From the NCBI GenBank assembly GCA_050292445.1, contig JBNKLQ010000035.1, positions 1 through 32,314 on the forward strand: a DNA stretch of 32,314 bases. The letters run 5' to 3'. Within the stretch, counting starts at the first letter, position 1; each line of letters opens with the position of its first letter. Below the pieces are notes generated by a model, which saw nothing but the letters and a program-made list of their open reading frames with translations, did not search any database and had not been told where the DNA came from. This DNA comes from Leptofilum sp050292445. Lineage in GTDB: Bacteria > Chloroflexota > Anaerolineae > Promineifilales > Promineifilaceae. Shown piece after piece: positions 1-7,278 of the stretch. The translations under genes were made by a program, and so were the position numbers.

Positions 1-2
1 TC

Positions 3-296
3 ACGCCAGAGCACGATGGCCGGCTCATCGACCTAGTGCTGCTGGACATTGCCAAAAAGCTGAGGAAGCAGCTTGTAATGCGCAATATCACGTTGCAATT
101 CACGGGGGCACTAACCGGCACCTATCAATTTGGCCGCAAAGCTACACCTGACTGCACGTTGGAAATAGACGTTTTTGACTTTAACCTACGCGCCTCAGAG
201 CGGATTTCTGTAGAGGAAGCCCTGCGGCGTACGGCCGTATCTGGCGATGACGCCGCCGCCTACTGGTTCCTAAGCAAGGCTACCGTTCTGTATTAA
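3..296 (+). CDS. C-terminal part of an unrecognised protein (5' truncated by window edge)
   Basis: The frame is open from base 3 to a TAA at 294-296, giving about 97 residues, and I see no convincing start, so the gene probably begins outside the window. A GTG at 36 could be a start but has no clear ribosome site. The visible part has a basic helix (KKLRKQL), a stretch that reads like beta strands (ITLQFTGALTGTYQFG) and an acidic patch (LEIDVFDF). There is no signal peptide, membrane segment or catalytic motif in the visible part. I do not recognise the family. It contains one ACGGCCGT octamer (231-238), read as T-A-V. A 66-bp spacer separates it from the cytochrome gene. Confidence 0.5.
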   Translation, partial: TPEHDGRLIDLVLLDIAKKLRKQLVMRNITLQFTGALTGTYQFGRKATPDCTLEIDVFDFNLRASERISVEEALRRTAVSGDDAAAYWFLSKATVLY

Positions 297-362
297 TTAC
301 TCCCCTCGACCAGTAACTTAGAGAATCACCAAACTCCAAAAACAAATAAAAAGGACAAGGTA

Positions 363-1283
363 ATGATGCGACAAGCACTCAAGTGGATTGTTGTTGGTTT
401 AGGCAGCCTGGTAATCATCATCGGCATCGCCGCCATTGTTTTATATAGCATTGGGCGCTCACGCCTGAACCAGACATATGACATAGACGTGGCCACAGTG
501 CCTATTGATGATAACCCGGAGGTGTTGGATCGTGGCAAGCATCTGGTAGAAGCTGTGCTTGCCTGTGCCGAATGTCATGGCACCGGACTACGTGGCAAAG
601 CTTTCTTTGATGACCCTGCTGTGGGTACCGTCGTCTCGGCGAACCTAACCGGCGGTGAAGGCGGTATCGCTGAGGCTTATAGCGACGAAGATTGGCTACG
701 CGCCATTCGCCACGGCATTAACCAGGAAGGGAAACCGCTACTGGTCATGCCCGCCCAGCATCTTAAAAATATGAAAGCAGCAGATCTAGGTGCGGTAATT
801 TCCTACCTCAAAACGGCACCACCCGTAGATAACATACCACCCACAACAAAACTATCCCCACTGACTTATATTTTGATCGCCCTAGGCCAGTTTGACAACA
901 ACATTCCCGCCGAATATATCGATCATGCCGCCCCATTACCGCAAGCGCCACCAGAAGGAGCAACCCAGCCCTATGGTGAGTATCTGGTTAGCATTGCCAC
1001 TTGCCGCGACTGCCACGGCAAAGAACTGGCAAGCGGCCAGGCCGGGCCGGGCGAGCCAATTGGCCCCAATTTGACACCCTCCGGTGAACTTGCGGCTTGG
1101 TCTCAAGAAGATTTCTTCCGACTAATCCGCACCGGCCAGACACCAACTGGCCGCCAGATCAATGAATTTATGCCCTGGCAATATTACAGTCAAATGTCGG
1201 ATACAGAACTGGAAGCAATTTGGCTCTACCTGCAGGTTCTAGAACCGGTACAGACACCGGGTGACCTGGTCATTGATGGGTGA
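363..1283 (+). CDS. membrane-anchored di-haem cytochrome c
   Basis: The 306-residue protein carries electrons outside the cytoplasmic membrane. Residues 8-29 form one hydrophobic helix (signal anchor). Two c-type haem domains follow: CAECH at 68-72 with a likely axial Met at 129 (VMPAQH), and CRDCH at 214-218 with a likely axial Met at 270 (EFMPW). This layout matches tandem cytochrome c domains of alcohol-dehydrogenase-subunit and related types; no dehydrogenase gene is visible beside it, so the partner is unknown. The start is the first of two adjacent ATG codons, preceded by AAGGACAAGG. An intrinsic terminator overlaps the stop codon, so this looks like the end of a transcript. The haem motifs and fold are clear; the electron partner is not. 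Confidence 0.9.
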   Translation: MMRQALKWIVVGLGSLVIIIGIAAIVLYSIGRSRLNQTYDIDVATVPIDDNPEVLDRGKHLVEAVLACAECHGTGLRGKAFFDDPAVGTVVSANLTGGEGGIAEAYSDEDWLRAIRHGINQEGKPLLVMPAQHLKNMKAADLGAVISYLKTAPPVDNIPPTTKLSPLTYILIALGQFDNNIPAEYIDHAAPLPQAPPEGATQPYGEYLVSIATCRDCHGKELASGQAGPGEPIGPNLTPSGELAAWSQEDFFRLIRTGQTPTGRQINEFMPWQYYSQMSDTELEAIWLYLQVLEPVQTPGDLVIDG

Positions 1284-1308
1284 GCGTCAAACATCAATGA
1301 CCTTTTTT
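1268..1308 (+). terminator. intrinsic terminator of the cytochrome gene
   Basis: A perfect 11-bp stem (GGTCATTGATG at 1268-1278 pairing with CATCAATGACC at 1292-1302) is followed at once by six T residues (1303-1308). The left arm includes the last codons and runs up to the TGA stop at 1281-1283. This is a textbook rho-independent terminator that isolates the cytochrome from the ECF sigma gene. Confidence 0.9.
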
Positions 1309-1448
1309 GCATAGAAACGGCCGTTTCCACAAATTTGATGCCCGCGTCATCTTGCCAGCCACGTGGCAAAAGCATAAGATGGAGCAGTATCTATTGTCAC
1401 AAACGGCCGTCTCCCGGTGTTTAACTGAACAGAAAGACGCAAGACCCT

Positions 1449-2018
1449 ATGGCAAAAGGAACAGATGTGACCAGCCTCAGCGATAACCTGCTGCTCGAGC
1501 AGATTGGGCAGGGAGACGTGGCCTCTTTTGAGGTCCTCTTCCACCAGCATTATGATCGCGTCTATGGGCTGCTGTTCCGGCTGCTGGGCAACCGGGATGA
1601 AGCGGAAGATGTGACCCAGGAAGTGTTCCTCAAGCTGCACGACCATGCCTTCAGCCGCCGCTTTTTGCAACGCAGTCGAGAACACAATATCGGGGCGTGG
1701 CTGTACCGAACGGCCACCAACATGGGCTACAACGCCATTCGCGGACGGCAACGGCGCTGGCAGCGCAACACCCTGCTGGTGCCTGATCCGCAAGGTATCC
1801 CCGGCGCAGAAAAAGAAGTGGAGCAGCGGGAACGGGAAACGGCCGTGCGCCAAACCCTGGCCAAACTGCCGGAGCGCGACACCCAGCTCTTGCTCATGCG
1901 ACAAATGGGCTTCAGCTACGCCGAATGCGCCGAAGCCATTGGCGTGGCTCCCACTTCAGTGGGCACCCTGCTGGCCCGCGCGGCTGCGGCCTTTAAGCAG
2001 GCGTATGAAGAACAGTAA
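1449..2018 (+). CDS. ECF-type RNA polymerase sigma factor
   Basis: The 189-residue protein has sigma-70 region 2 at about residues 25-100 (typical LFHQHYDRVYGLLFRLLGNRDEAEDVTQEVFLKLH core, which binds core polymerase and the -10 element). Region 4 lies at about 135-186 (LPERDTQLLLMRQMGFSYAECAEAIGVAPTSVGTLLARA helix-turn-helix, -35 binding). The linker is short and there is no region 3, as in ECF sigma factors. The next gene encodes a single-TM protein in the position of an anti-sigma factor, then come a zinc-ribbon membrane protein and an ABC transporter, suggesting an envelope-stress or export regulon. Start at ATG 1449 gives full family length; the ribosome site is weak. The target promoters are unknown. 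Confidence 0.92.
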   Translation: MAKGTDVTSLSDNLLLEQIGQGDVASFEVLFHQHYDRVYGLLFRLLGNRDEAEDVTQEVFLKLHDHAFSRRFLQRSREHNIGAWLYRTATNMGYNAIRGRQRRWQRNTLLVPDPQGIPGAEKEVEQRERETAVRQTLAKLPERDTQLLLMRQMGFSYAECAEAIGVAPTSVGTLLARAAAAFKQAYEEQ

Positions 2019-2073
2019 TCAGTAGAACAGTATTTAGTAATCAGTTCACCAATCACTGATCTACTGATTACTG
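2013..2073. repeat. 14-bp inverted repeat in sigma/anti-sigma spacer
   Basis: CAGTAATCAGTAGA (2013-2026) is the exact reverse complement of 2060-2073, with 33 bp between the arms. The spacer also holds further partial copies of the same word (AGTAATCAGT at about 2036, AATCACTGAT at about 2051). The left arm overlaps the end of the sigma gene. There is no T-tract, so a terminator is unlikely; it could fold in the mRNA between the two genes. It resembles two other spacers in this window built from short reiterated words. Confidence 0.7.
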
Positions 2074-2102
2074 ACCTACTGAACACTGCAACAGGTGTAA
2101 CG

Positions 2103-3110
2103 ATGAACGAACAGGATAAACAACTACAGGAAGTCATTGAGCAGTTGTCTGTTTTAGAGCCAACAGCGGCTGATGCACCCCGTCCGGCGCGGCAGGCATT
2201 CGCGCAGCTTCAGGTGGCGCAACAAGCGCAGCTGGCTCCAGCCAAACGCCCCAACTGGTTGGAACGGTTGGGGCAGCAACTGCTGGCACCACAGCGTCGG
2301 CTGGCTACGGCCGTTTCCCTGGCCATCACCTTGCTCATTATCACCTTTAGCTTTCCCACCGTGCGCGCCGCCGCCAGCGATTTGCTCAGCCTGTTCCGCG
2401 TGCAGAAGTTTGCCGCCATCTCCATCTCGCCAGAGCAATTGGCCCTTTTGCAAGAGGTCGCCGACCAGGGCATGATTCCTGGCGAACTGCACATCGGGCA
2501 AGAACCGGGCCGATTGACGCCAGTAGATTCTTTGCCTGAAGCAGCGAACTTGACTGGGCTAACGGCCGTTCGCACCCTGCCCACGTTGGGTGAACCAACT
2601 GAAATCTTCATCTCTGAAGGAGGCAGCGCCGACTTTGCGGTAGACGAAACCAATGCCCGCACCCTGCTGGAAGCGGCCAACCTCGACCCCAACTTGTTGC
2701 CTGCCGGTATTGACGGGGCGCGCATCACCGTCGTCACCTTTAACGGCGTTGAGCAGCGCTGGGAAGATGGCACCACCCTGCTACAGCTCGACAGCCCCCT
2801 GGTGCAATATCCAGAGCGGCTGGACCCGGCCGTGTTAGGCGAAGCGCTGCTGCAAATTCTGGGGCTGAATCCGCTGGAAGCCAACCGCCTGGCCCGTCAG
2901 ATCGATTGGACCAGTACGCTGCTGCTGCCCATCCCCACCGACATGGCTTCCTTTGAAGAAATGACGGTGAATGGCACCAGCGGCATTGGGCTGAGCAGCC
3001 TGGACGACAACTTCCACGCGTTGATTTGGCAGGAAAACGGCCGTCTCTACCTGTTGGTGGCTGCCCAAACCATGCCCGAATTGGCCGAGTTGGCAAATAC
3101 GTTAGAATAA
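2103..3110 (+). CDS. single-TM protein, likely anti-sigma factor partner of the ECF sigma factor
   Basis: The 335-residue protein has a cytoplasmic N-terminal region (about 1-67), one transmembrane helix (about 69-88, ATAVSLAITLLIITFSFP) and an extracytoplasmic domain of about 245 residues. The gene lies 84 bp after the sigma factor, the usual place for its anti-sigma factor. I see no zinc-binding HxxxCxxC motif of the classic ZAS anti-sigma domain, so the role is inferred from topology and position. The outer domain reads like a DUF4367-type sensor domain, but that is only a resemblance. Several TAV/NGR triplets come from ACGGCCGT octamers (2307, 2562, 3037). The start at ATG 2103 follows AGGTGTAACG. 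Confidence 0.7.
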   Translation: MNEQDKQLQEVIEQLSVLEPTAADAPRPARQAFAQLQVAQQAQLAPAKRPNWLERLGQQLLAPQRRLATAVSLAITLLIITFSFPTVRAAASDLLSLFRVQKFAAISISPEQLALLQEVADQGMIPGELHIGQEPGRLTPVDSLPEAANLTGLTAVRTLPTLGEPTEIFISEGGSADFAVDETNARTLLEAANLDPNLLPAGIDGARITVVTFNGVEQRWEDGTTLLQLDSPLVQYPERLDPAVLGEALLQILGLNPLEANRLARQIDWTSTLLLPIPTDMASFEEMTVNGTSGIGLSSLDDNFHALIWQENGRLYLLVAAQTMPELAELANTLE

Positions 3111-3115
3111 CCAGC

Positions 3116-3430
3116 ATGTTCGACAATCCCTTATTTTTGCCAATTGTTTTAGGCATTATTGCGCTGGGTGTCTTTTACCTAATCGTTACCAGCCAAAACC
3201 AAAAAACCGCTGCATCTAATGATGAAGATGAAGCAGGAGTGCGGCACTGGCAGGTGCAGTGCCCAAGCTGCCGACGCTGGAAAAAGATGAAGCCCATTCG
3301 CCGCGAGAAATTGCTGGATGAGCAGGAAGCGCTGCAAAGAAGGCTCATATCTGGCCCACGTCCCCGCTTTTTACATGAATACAAATGCCGCTATTGTGGC
3401 CATATCTGGCAGGAAACCTATTCCGAATAA
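3116..3430 (+). CDS. small membrane-anchored zinc-ribbon protein
   Basis: The 104-residue protein has a TM helix at about 6-24 (LFLPIVLGIIALGVFYLIV) and a cytoplasmic part with two CxxC knuckles: C49/C52 (CPSC) and C91/C94 (CRYC). These would form one zinc ribbon split by a 38-residue basic helical insert. The ATG at 3116 is 5 nt after the upstream stop and places the TM helix at the very N-terminus; longer in-frame starts (for example 3026) would overlap the upstream gene. The gene overlaps the next one by a TAATG junction, so it is probably translated together with the ABC ATPase. The function is unknown. Confidence 0.75.
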   Translation: MFDNPLFLPIVLGIIALGVFYLIVTSQNQKTAASNDEDEAGVRHWQVQCPSCRRWKKMKPIRREKLLDEQEALQRRLISGPRPRFLHEYKCRYCGHIWQETYSE

Positions 3431-4353
3431 TGATGAATGACTTTGCTATTGAAGCGGTTGGGCTGCGGAAACAGTTTGGCCAGAAAACGGCCGTTGCCAA
3501 CCTCACGCTCCAGGTAAAACGAGGCGAAATCTTTGGCTTTTTGGGGCCAAACGGCGCGGGAAAAACCACCTCCATCAAAATGCTGCTGGGGCTGACCGCA
3601 CCCACAGCAGGCAGCGCCACCTTGTTAGATCAACCTTTGGGGGACCGGGCAACGCGAGCCAAAATTGGCTTTTTGCCCGAGCATTTCCGCTTCCATGAAT
3701 GGCTCAAAGCCGCCGAATTTTTGGATTTACACGGCCGTTTACAGCAAATGTCCACCAACCAGCGCAAAAAAGCCATCCCCAACCTGCTAGCCCTGGTGGG
3801 GCTGCAAGATCGGGCCGAAACACCCCTACGCGCCTTTTCCAAGGGGATGTTGCAGCGCATTGGCCTGGCCCAGGCACTGCTAAACGATCCAGAGCTTGTT
3901 TTTTTGGATGAGCCGACGTCCGGGCTGGACCCGTTGGGGCGGCGGCTGGTGCGGGATGTGATTAATCAGCTGCGACAGCGGGGTGCGGCCGTTTTCCTCA
4001 ATTCCCATCTACTCAGCGAAGTGGAACAAACTTGCGACCGGGTGACGTTTATTCGGCAGGGCGAGGTGTTGGAAACTGTGTCGCTGCATGAAGCGCCAAC
4101 GGCCGTTCCCATTGTGGTGCGCGTGGGGCAACCGGGGCCGGAACTATTGGCAAAGCTGGCTGAGTTTGGCGATGAGGTGCAGTTTGATGCGGGGAACGGC
4201 CGTATTCATCTTAACTTACCAGACGAAGCCGCTATTCCTCAACTAGCCAGTTGGCTCATCGGGCAAGGGCACACGCTGTACGAGCTGACGCCCCAACCAG
4301 TTACCCTGGAGGAACGCTTTCTCCAAATCGTCGGCACCCAATCAGAGGGATGA
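3430..4353 (+). CDS. ABC transporter ATP-binding protein (ABC-2 exporter type)
   Basis: This 307-residue nucleotide-binding subunit powers the permease encoded 92 bp downstream. Motifs, numbered from ATG 3430: Walker A GPNGAGKT at 39-46, a FLPE segment (81-84) in the Q-loop region, signature FSKGMLQR at 136-143, Walker B LVFLDE at 156-161, D-loop SGLD and H-loop His193. The C-terminal ~90 residues form the extra domain common in CcmA/NosF-like exporters. The start is either ATG 3430, which overlaps the preceding TAA by one base, or the adjacent ATG 3433; no independent ribosome site is seen, so translation is probably coupled. The substrate cannot be read from sequence. Octamers at 3487, 3731, 4099 and 4196 fall inside the gene. 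Confidence 0.93.
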   Translation: MMNDFAIEAVGLRKQFGQKTAVANLTLQVKRGEIFGFLGPNGAGKTTSIKMLLGLTAPTAGSATLLDQPLGDRATRAKIGFLPEHFRFHEWLKAAEFLDLHGRLQQMSTNQRKKAIPNLLALVGLQDRAETPLRAFSKGMLQRIGLAQALLNDPELVFLDEPTSGLDPLGRRLVRDVINQLRQRGAAVFLNSHLLSEVEQTCDRVTFIRQGEVLETVSLHEAPTAVPIVVRVGQPGPELLAKLAEFGDEVQFDAGNGRIHLNLPDEAAIPQLASWLIGQGHTLYELTPQPVTLEERFLQIVGTQSEG

Positions 4354-4365
4354 TTGAATGATATC

Positions 4366-4392
4366 CGCAGATTGCGCAGATTACCGCAGATT
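4366..4392. repeat. triple CGCAGATT micro-repeat between ABC genes
   Basis: Three copies of CGCAGATT start at 4366, 4375 and 4385, i.e. one per helical turn, in the 92-bp gap between ATPase and permease. The role is unknown; it may simply be a reiterated-word spacer like those at 2013-2073 and 10102-10182. Confidence 0.6.
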
Positions 4393-4445
4393 TTCTTTGC
4401 GCACTTTGCGGTTCAAAACATTTTTGACTATCACAGCAAACCAAT

Positions 4446-5282
4446 ATGCAGACTGTTCTTATTTTTGCCGAACTAACTATCCGTGAAACACAGCGGCGCA
4501 AGGTGTTGTGGTTGGCCCTGCTGTTGGCTCTGGGCTTTCTGGGTATCTTTGGCCTGGGGCTGCACCTCATCTTTCGTGAGATCGAGCGAATTGGGGTGGC
4601 CATCGAGGAAATCGAGCTGGGGCTTGGGCTGCTTTTATCTGCCGGGCTGTACATGGTGAATTTTTTGGTGGTGGTGATGGCCCTGTTGGTTTCAGTAACG
4701 GCCGTTTCTGGCGAGATCGATTCCCACACCATCGAAGCGCTCGTGACCAAACCAATACGTCGTTGGGAACTCGTTTTGGGCAAATGGCTTGGTTTTGCCA
4801 TCATCGTTGCTGTTTACACGCTGCTGCTGGCGGGTGGCCTCATCACGCTTTATCGTTGGCGAACCGGTTTTGCCGTGAGCAACATTCCGGCCGGACTGAG
4901 CCTGATGCTGCTGCAAGGGCTGTTGGTGCTGTCGCTCACGCTGCTGGGCGGCACGCGGCTTTCTACCCTGGCTAACGGCGTGGTAGCCTTTATGCTGGTG
5001 GGCATTGCCTTCATTGGCGGCTGGGTCGAGCAAATTGGCAGCCTGTTACAAAATGAAACGGCCGTTGACGTGGGCATCGTCACCAGTTTAATTATGCCCA
5101 CAGAGATTTTGTGGCGGCAGGTGCTGGCTCTGCTGCAGCCTCGCGTCACCACCTCCCCTTTTGCCGCCGGACCCTTTGTGGTGCTCTCTCAACCCTCAGA
5201 CTTAATGATCTGGTATGCGGTAGCGTATACGGCCGCTCTTTTACTGCTAAGCCTCATTAGCTTTTCCCGTCGCGATTTGTAA
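4446..5282 (+). CDS. ABC transporter permease (ABC-2 family)
   Basis: The 278-residue integral membrane protein has about six hydrophobic helices: roughly 19-40, 58-84, 114-135, 151-168, 175-195 and 255-273. The segment SGEIDSHTIEALVTKPIRRWELVLGKWLG is typical of ABC-2 permeases such as NosY-like proteins and is probably the coupling region facing the ATPase. With the upstream ATPase it would form an exporter of unknown substrate, possibly under the upstream ECF sigma factor. The ATG at 4446 lacks a clear Shine-Dalgarno site. After the stop, 233 bp carry no gene, only an octamer and a small GTTGC/GCAAC hairpin (5303-5318) without a T-tract. Confidence 0.88.
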   Translation: MQTVLIFAELTIRETQRRKVLWLALLLALGFLGIFGLGLHLIFREIERIGVAIEEIELGLGLLLSAGLYMVNFLVVVMALLVSVTAVSGEIDSHTIEALVTKPIRRWELVLGKWLGFAIIVAVYTLLLAGGLITLYRWRTGFAVSNIPAGLSLMLLQGLLVLSLTLLGGTRLSTLANGVVAFMLVGIAFIGGWVEQIGSLLQNETAVDVGIVTSLIMPTEILWRQVLALLQPRVTTSPFAAGPFVVLSQPSDLMIWYAVAYTAALLLLSLISFSRRDL

Positions 5283-5515
5283 CAGTTTGGGTGGGGAACG
5301 GCCGTTGCTCCCGCAACGTCATTATAAAATACAGAATAACCCCCAAGAATATCTATACATCTACAACAATAATGTGCCAAGATGCCCAAACAGCTTATTG
5401 CAGGTATTATATTGTCGGGAAGAGGAATCACATATCCGCCAAAAAAATGTATCGCTTGTATTGGAAACAACAATGATGCTGACGCATGAGCGCCCGCAAG
5501 TAAAGAAGGTTTATT

Positions 5516-6097
5516 GTGAATCAATTTGCAGATATTCATGCCCTGGAAATGTGGCTGAAAAAATATAAGATCGACTATGAAAAATGGGGGAACGGCAACA
5601 GCAAAAGTTTACACAATTTGTGGCAAGAGTTAGAAGCAGGCGAAGTTCAACTAAAAGACAATCCCCCTCTACGGGTCGTGGATGTGGTGCAAATTATCAT
5701 TCGGCAGAATGATCTGGTGTTGGTAGAAGCAGAACAGGAATTTTTTAACGGGCAGCGCCGCTTCAGGCAACAACCTCCTTCGGAAAAAATCAAACCGGGT
5801 GAAAACATTCAAAAGGCAGCTCGCCGTTGTTTACAGGAGGAGCTTGGCGTGCCGCCAGAAAACATTACGCTAAATATGGAGAGCCATCAACAACATCAGA
5901 CAAGCTCAAACTCTTTTTCTTATCCTGGATTACCTTCACAATACAATTTTCATTTGTTGGAAGCGGCCGTTTCTGGATTACCAGATGATGATTTTTGGCG
6001 GGAAAATCTGGCTGGAGACGACAGCATCGATCCGGTGAAACGACACCGTTGGGCCTGGCATCCCATAGACGCCATCAAGTTTATTACGAGTCAGTAA
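5516..6097 (+). CDS. Nudix-like hydrolase family protein with degenerate Nudix box
   Basis: In this 193-residue protein, residues 50-112 read as the Nudix core: a strand (VVDVVQIIIRQNDLVLVEAEQEF) and then the Nudix helix around 95-112, ending RCLQEELGV. Compared with the consensus GX5EX7REUXEEXGU, the second half (EE-L-G-V, E108/E109) is kept but the Glu of REU is Cys105 and the upstream Glu is missing, so hydrolase activity is doubtful. The N-terminal ~48 residues are a separate helical module rich in W/E/K. The start is GTG 5516, supported by AAGAAGG at 5503-5509 with 6-nt spacing. It converges on and overlaps by 14 bp the membrane protein gene on the other strand. Confidence 0.75.
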   Translation: MNQFADIHALEMWLKKYKIDYEKWGNGNSKSLHNLWQELEAGEVQLKDNPPLRVVDVVQIIIRQNDLVLVEAEQEFFNGQRRFRQQPPSEKIKPGENIQKAARRCLQEELGVPPENITLNMESHQQHQTSSNSFSYPGLPSQYNFHLLEAAVSGLPDDDFWRENLAGDDSIDPVKRHRWAWHPIDAIKFITSQ

Positions 6098-7070
6098 CGT
6101 TCTTTTGCTCCAACACAGTCCCAACCGAAACGCCAGTCTGGACCAGACCCCACAGCGCTAGACCAATCATCCACACCATTTCTAAAATGTGCAGCAGCAC
6201 AGCATAAGCTGTTAGAGCCACTTCATCAAAGCCCACGGCGGCCAGCGGCACTACCACCGAGGCATGAAAAATGCCCAGCTGCGTTGGTGCCGATGGCGGC
6301 GATAGGGCCAGCGCGCCCAAGGAAACAGCCAGACGATCTGCGGGTTGAAACCCTTCGCCCAAAGCCAACAGTGTGGCGTAAAAAAAGCCCCAAAAGAAGC
6401 CCCAGGCCAGCAAAGAGGTTCCTATTACCTGGATGAGTTGTTTTGGTTCAGAAACGGCCGTTAAATTATCCAGCAAATCCGTCAGCGAACGCCGTGCCCC
6501 ATCTTCCGTAATGTGCGGCAGTCGGGCAAAACGGCGGGGCCAACTTTCCAACACGCGCGATCGCTGCCGCACCATCCACTGGATACCGGCAAACGCCCCC
6601 ACCAACACCGCCACGCCACCCAAAATCGATCCCGGCGACAGTTCAATGCCTGCACCTACCGCCACGGCAGCCACCAGCGCCATTAAACGCAAAAGCTGCT
6701 CAAACAGCCGCTCCACCACAAAACTAGAGGTTGCTTCGGTGTAGGAGACTGTTCCACCCCGCCCCAGCACCACAATGCGCATCGCCTCCCCGGCACGGGC
6801 GGGCACGATGATGTTGCCCGCATGGCCAATATTGCTGGCATGGAACGTTTGCAGCAGGGTGGGTTTGTTGCCCAGCAGCAAGCGCCAGCGCATGGCATAA
6901 AAGAGCAAACCCAACAGGAGGAATAAGGAAGCAAGGAGGAGAAGAGGAAAATCGGCCGTTTGCAGCGCCTGGCCTACCGCCGCCAAATCGACAAACCAGA
7001 CAAACAGCGCCACGATGGCCCCAATAACCGCCAGTAGCCCCACAATTTGCCAGATTTGCCTACGATTCAT
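6084..7070 (-). CDS. lysylphosphatidylglycerol synthase TM-domain / flippase-like membrane protein
   Basis: The 328-residue polytopic protein has about eight hydrophobic helices. It matches the UPF0104/LPG-synthase TM family (AglD2-like): two N-terminal helices, then the conserved FYAMRWRLLLG region and NIIVPARAGEAMRIVVLGR loop (about residues 85-105), and VERLFEQLLRL. Members translocate or handle lipid-linked substrates; there is no catalytic LPG-synthase domain here, so the substrate is unknown. It is the last gene of the minus-strand run after asnS, from which a hairpin and a REP-like element separate it (208 bp). The start at 7070 places the first TM helix directly at the N-terminus. Confidence 0.85.
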   Translation of the reverse strand: MNRRQIWQIVGLLAVIGAIVALFVWFVDLAAVGQALQTADFPLLLLASLFLLLGLLFYAMRWRLLLGNKPTLLQTFHASNIGHAGNIIVPARAGEAMRIVVLGRGGTVSYTEATSSFVVERLFEQLLRLMALVAAVAVGAGIELSPGSILGGVAVLVGAFAGIQWMVRQRSRVLESWPRRFARLPHITEDGARRSLTDLLDNLTAVSEPKQLIQVIGTSLLAWGFFWGFFYATLLALGEGFQPADRLAVSLGALALSPPSAPTQLGIFHASVVVPLAAVGFDEVALTAYAVLLHILEMVWMIGLALWGLVQTGVSVGTVLEQKNVTDS

Positions 7071-7112
7071 GCAATTTTCGGGTTCGGATCATGATGATTC
7101 AAATTCCAGATG

Positions 7113-7195
7113 AATTTGTCATTCCCGCGCAGGCGGGAATCCACGCTATTTAGAAAAAATGGATGCCCGTTTTCACGGGCATGACATTCTAAATT
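7113..7195. repeat. REP-like double-hairpin intergenic element
   Basis: Two 8-bp hairpins with 4-nt loops lie within one imperfect palindrome: ATTCCCGC/GCGGGAAT at 7121-7140 and ATGCCCGT/ACGGGCAT at 7163-7182. They are enclosed by outer arms TGTCAT (7117-7122) and ATGACA (7181-7186). This is the layout of the widespread bacterial intergenic repeat whose translation gives the false peptide SRLRGNDKF. No gene is needed to explain the open frame across it. Confidence 0.8.
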
Positions 7196-7219
7196 ACTTC
7201 GGTTATAAGGCAAACTCTG

Positions 7220-7274
7220 CATTTTCCCGGAAACCGCTTGGGAAAGATAATAAGATAAAGTTTCCGGGAAAATG
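7220..7274 (-). terminator. 15-bp inverted repeat after asnS, possible terminator
   Basis: CATTTTCCCGGAAAC (7220-7234) pairs perfectly with 7260-7274, with a 25-nt AT-rich loop. The repeat starts 5 bp after the asnS stop codon on the minus strand. There is no clear T-tract after the stem, so it may instead protect the mRNA 3' end or be a processing stem. Confidence 0.5.
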
Positions 7275-7278
7275 AAGC

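Noticed and set aside
2210..2884. 224-residue minus-strand frame opposite the anti-sigma-like gene
   Set aside because: Antisense shadow in GC-rich coding DNA; no start signal or recognisable motif.
5287..5568. Two short overlapping frames (93 and 61 residues) after the ABC permease
   Set aside because: No ribosome site, odd composition, and the longer one overlaps the Nudix-like gene start in another frame.
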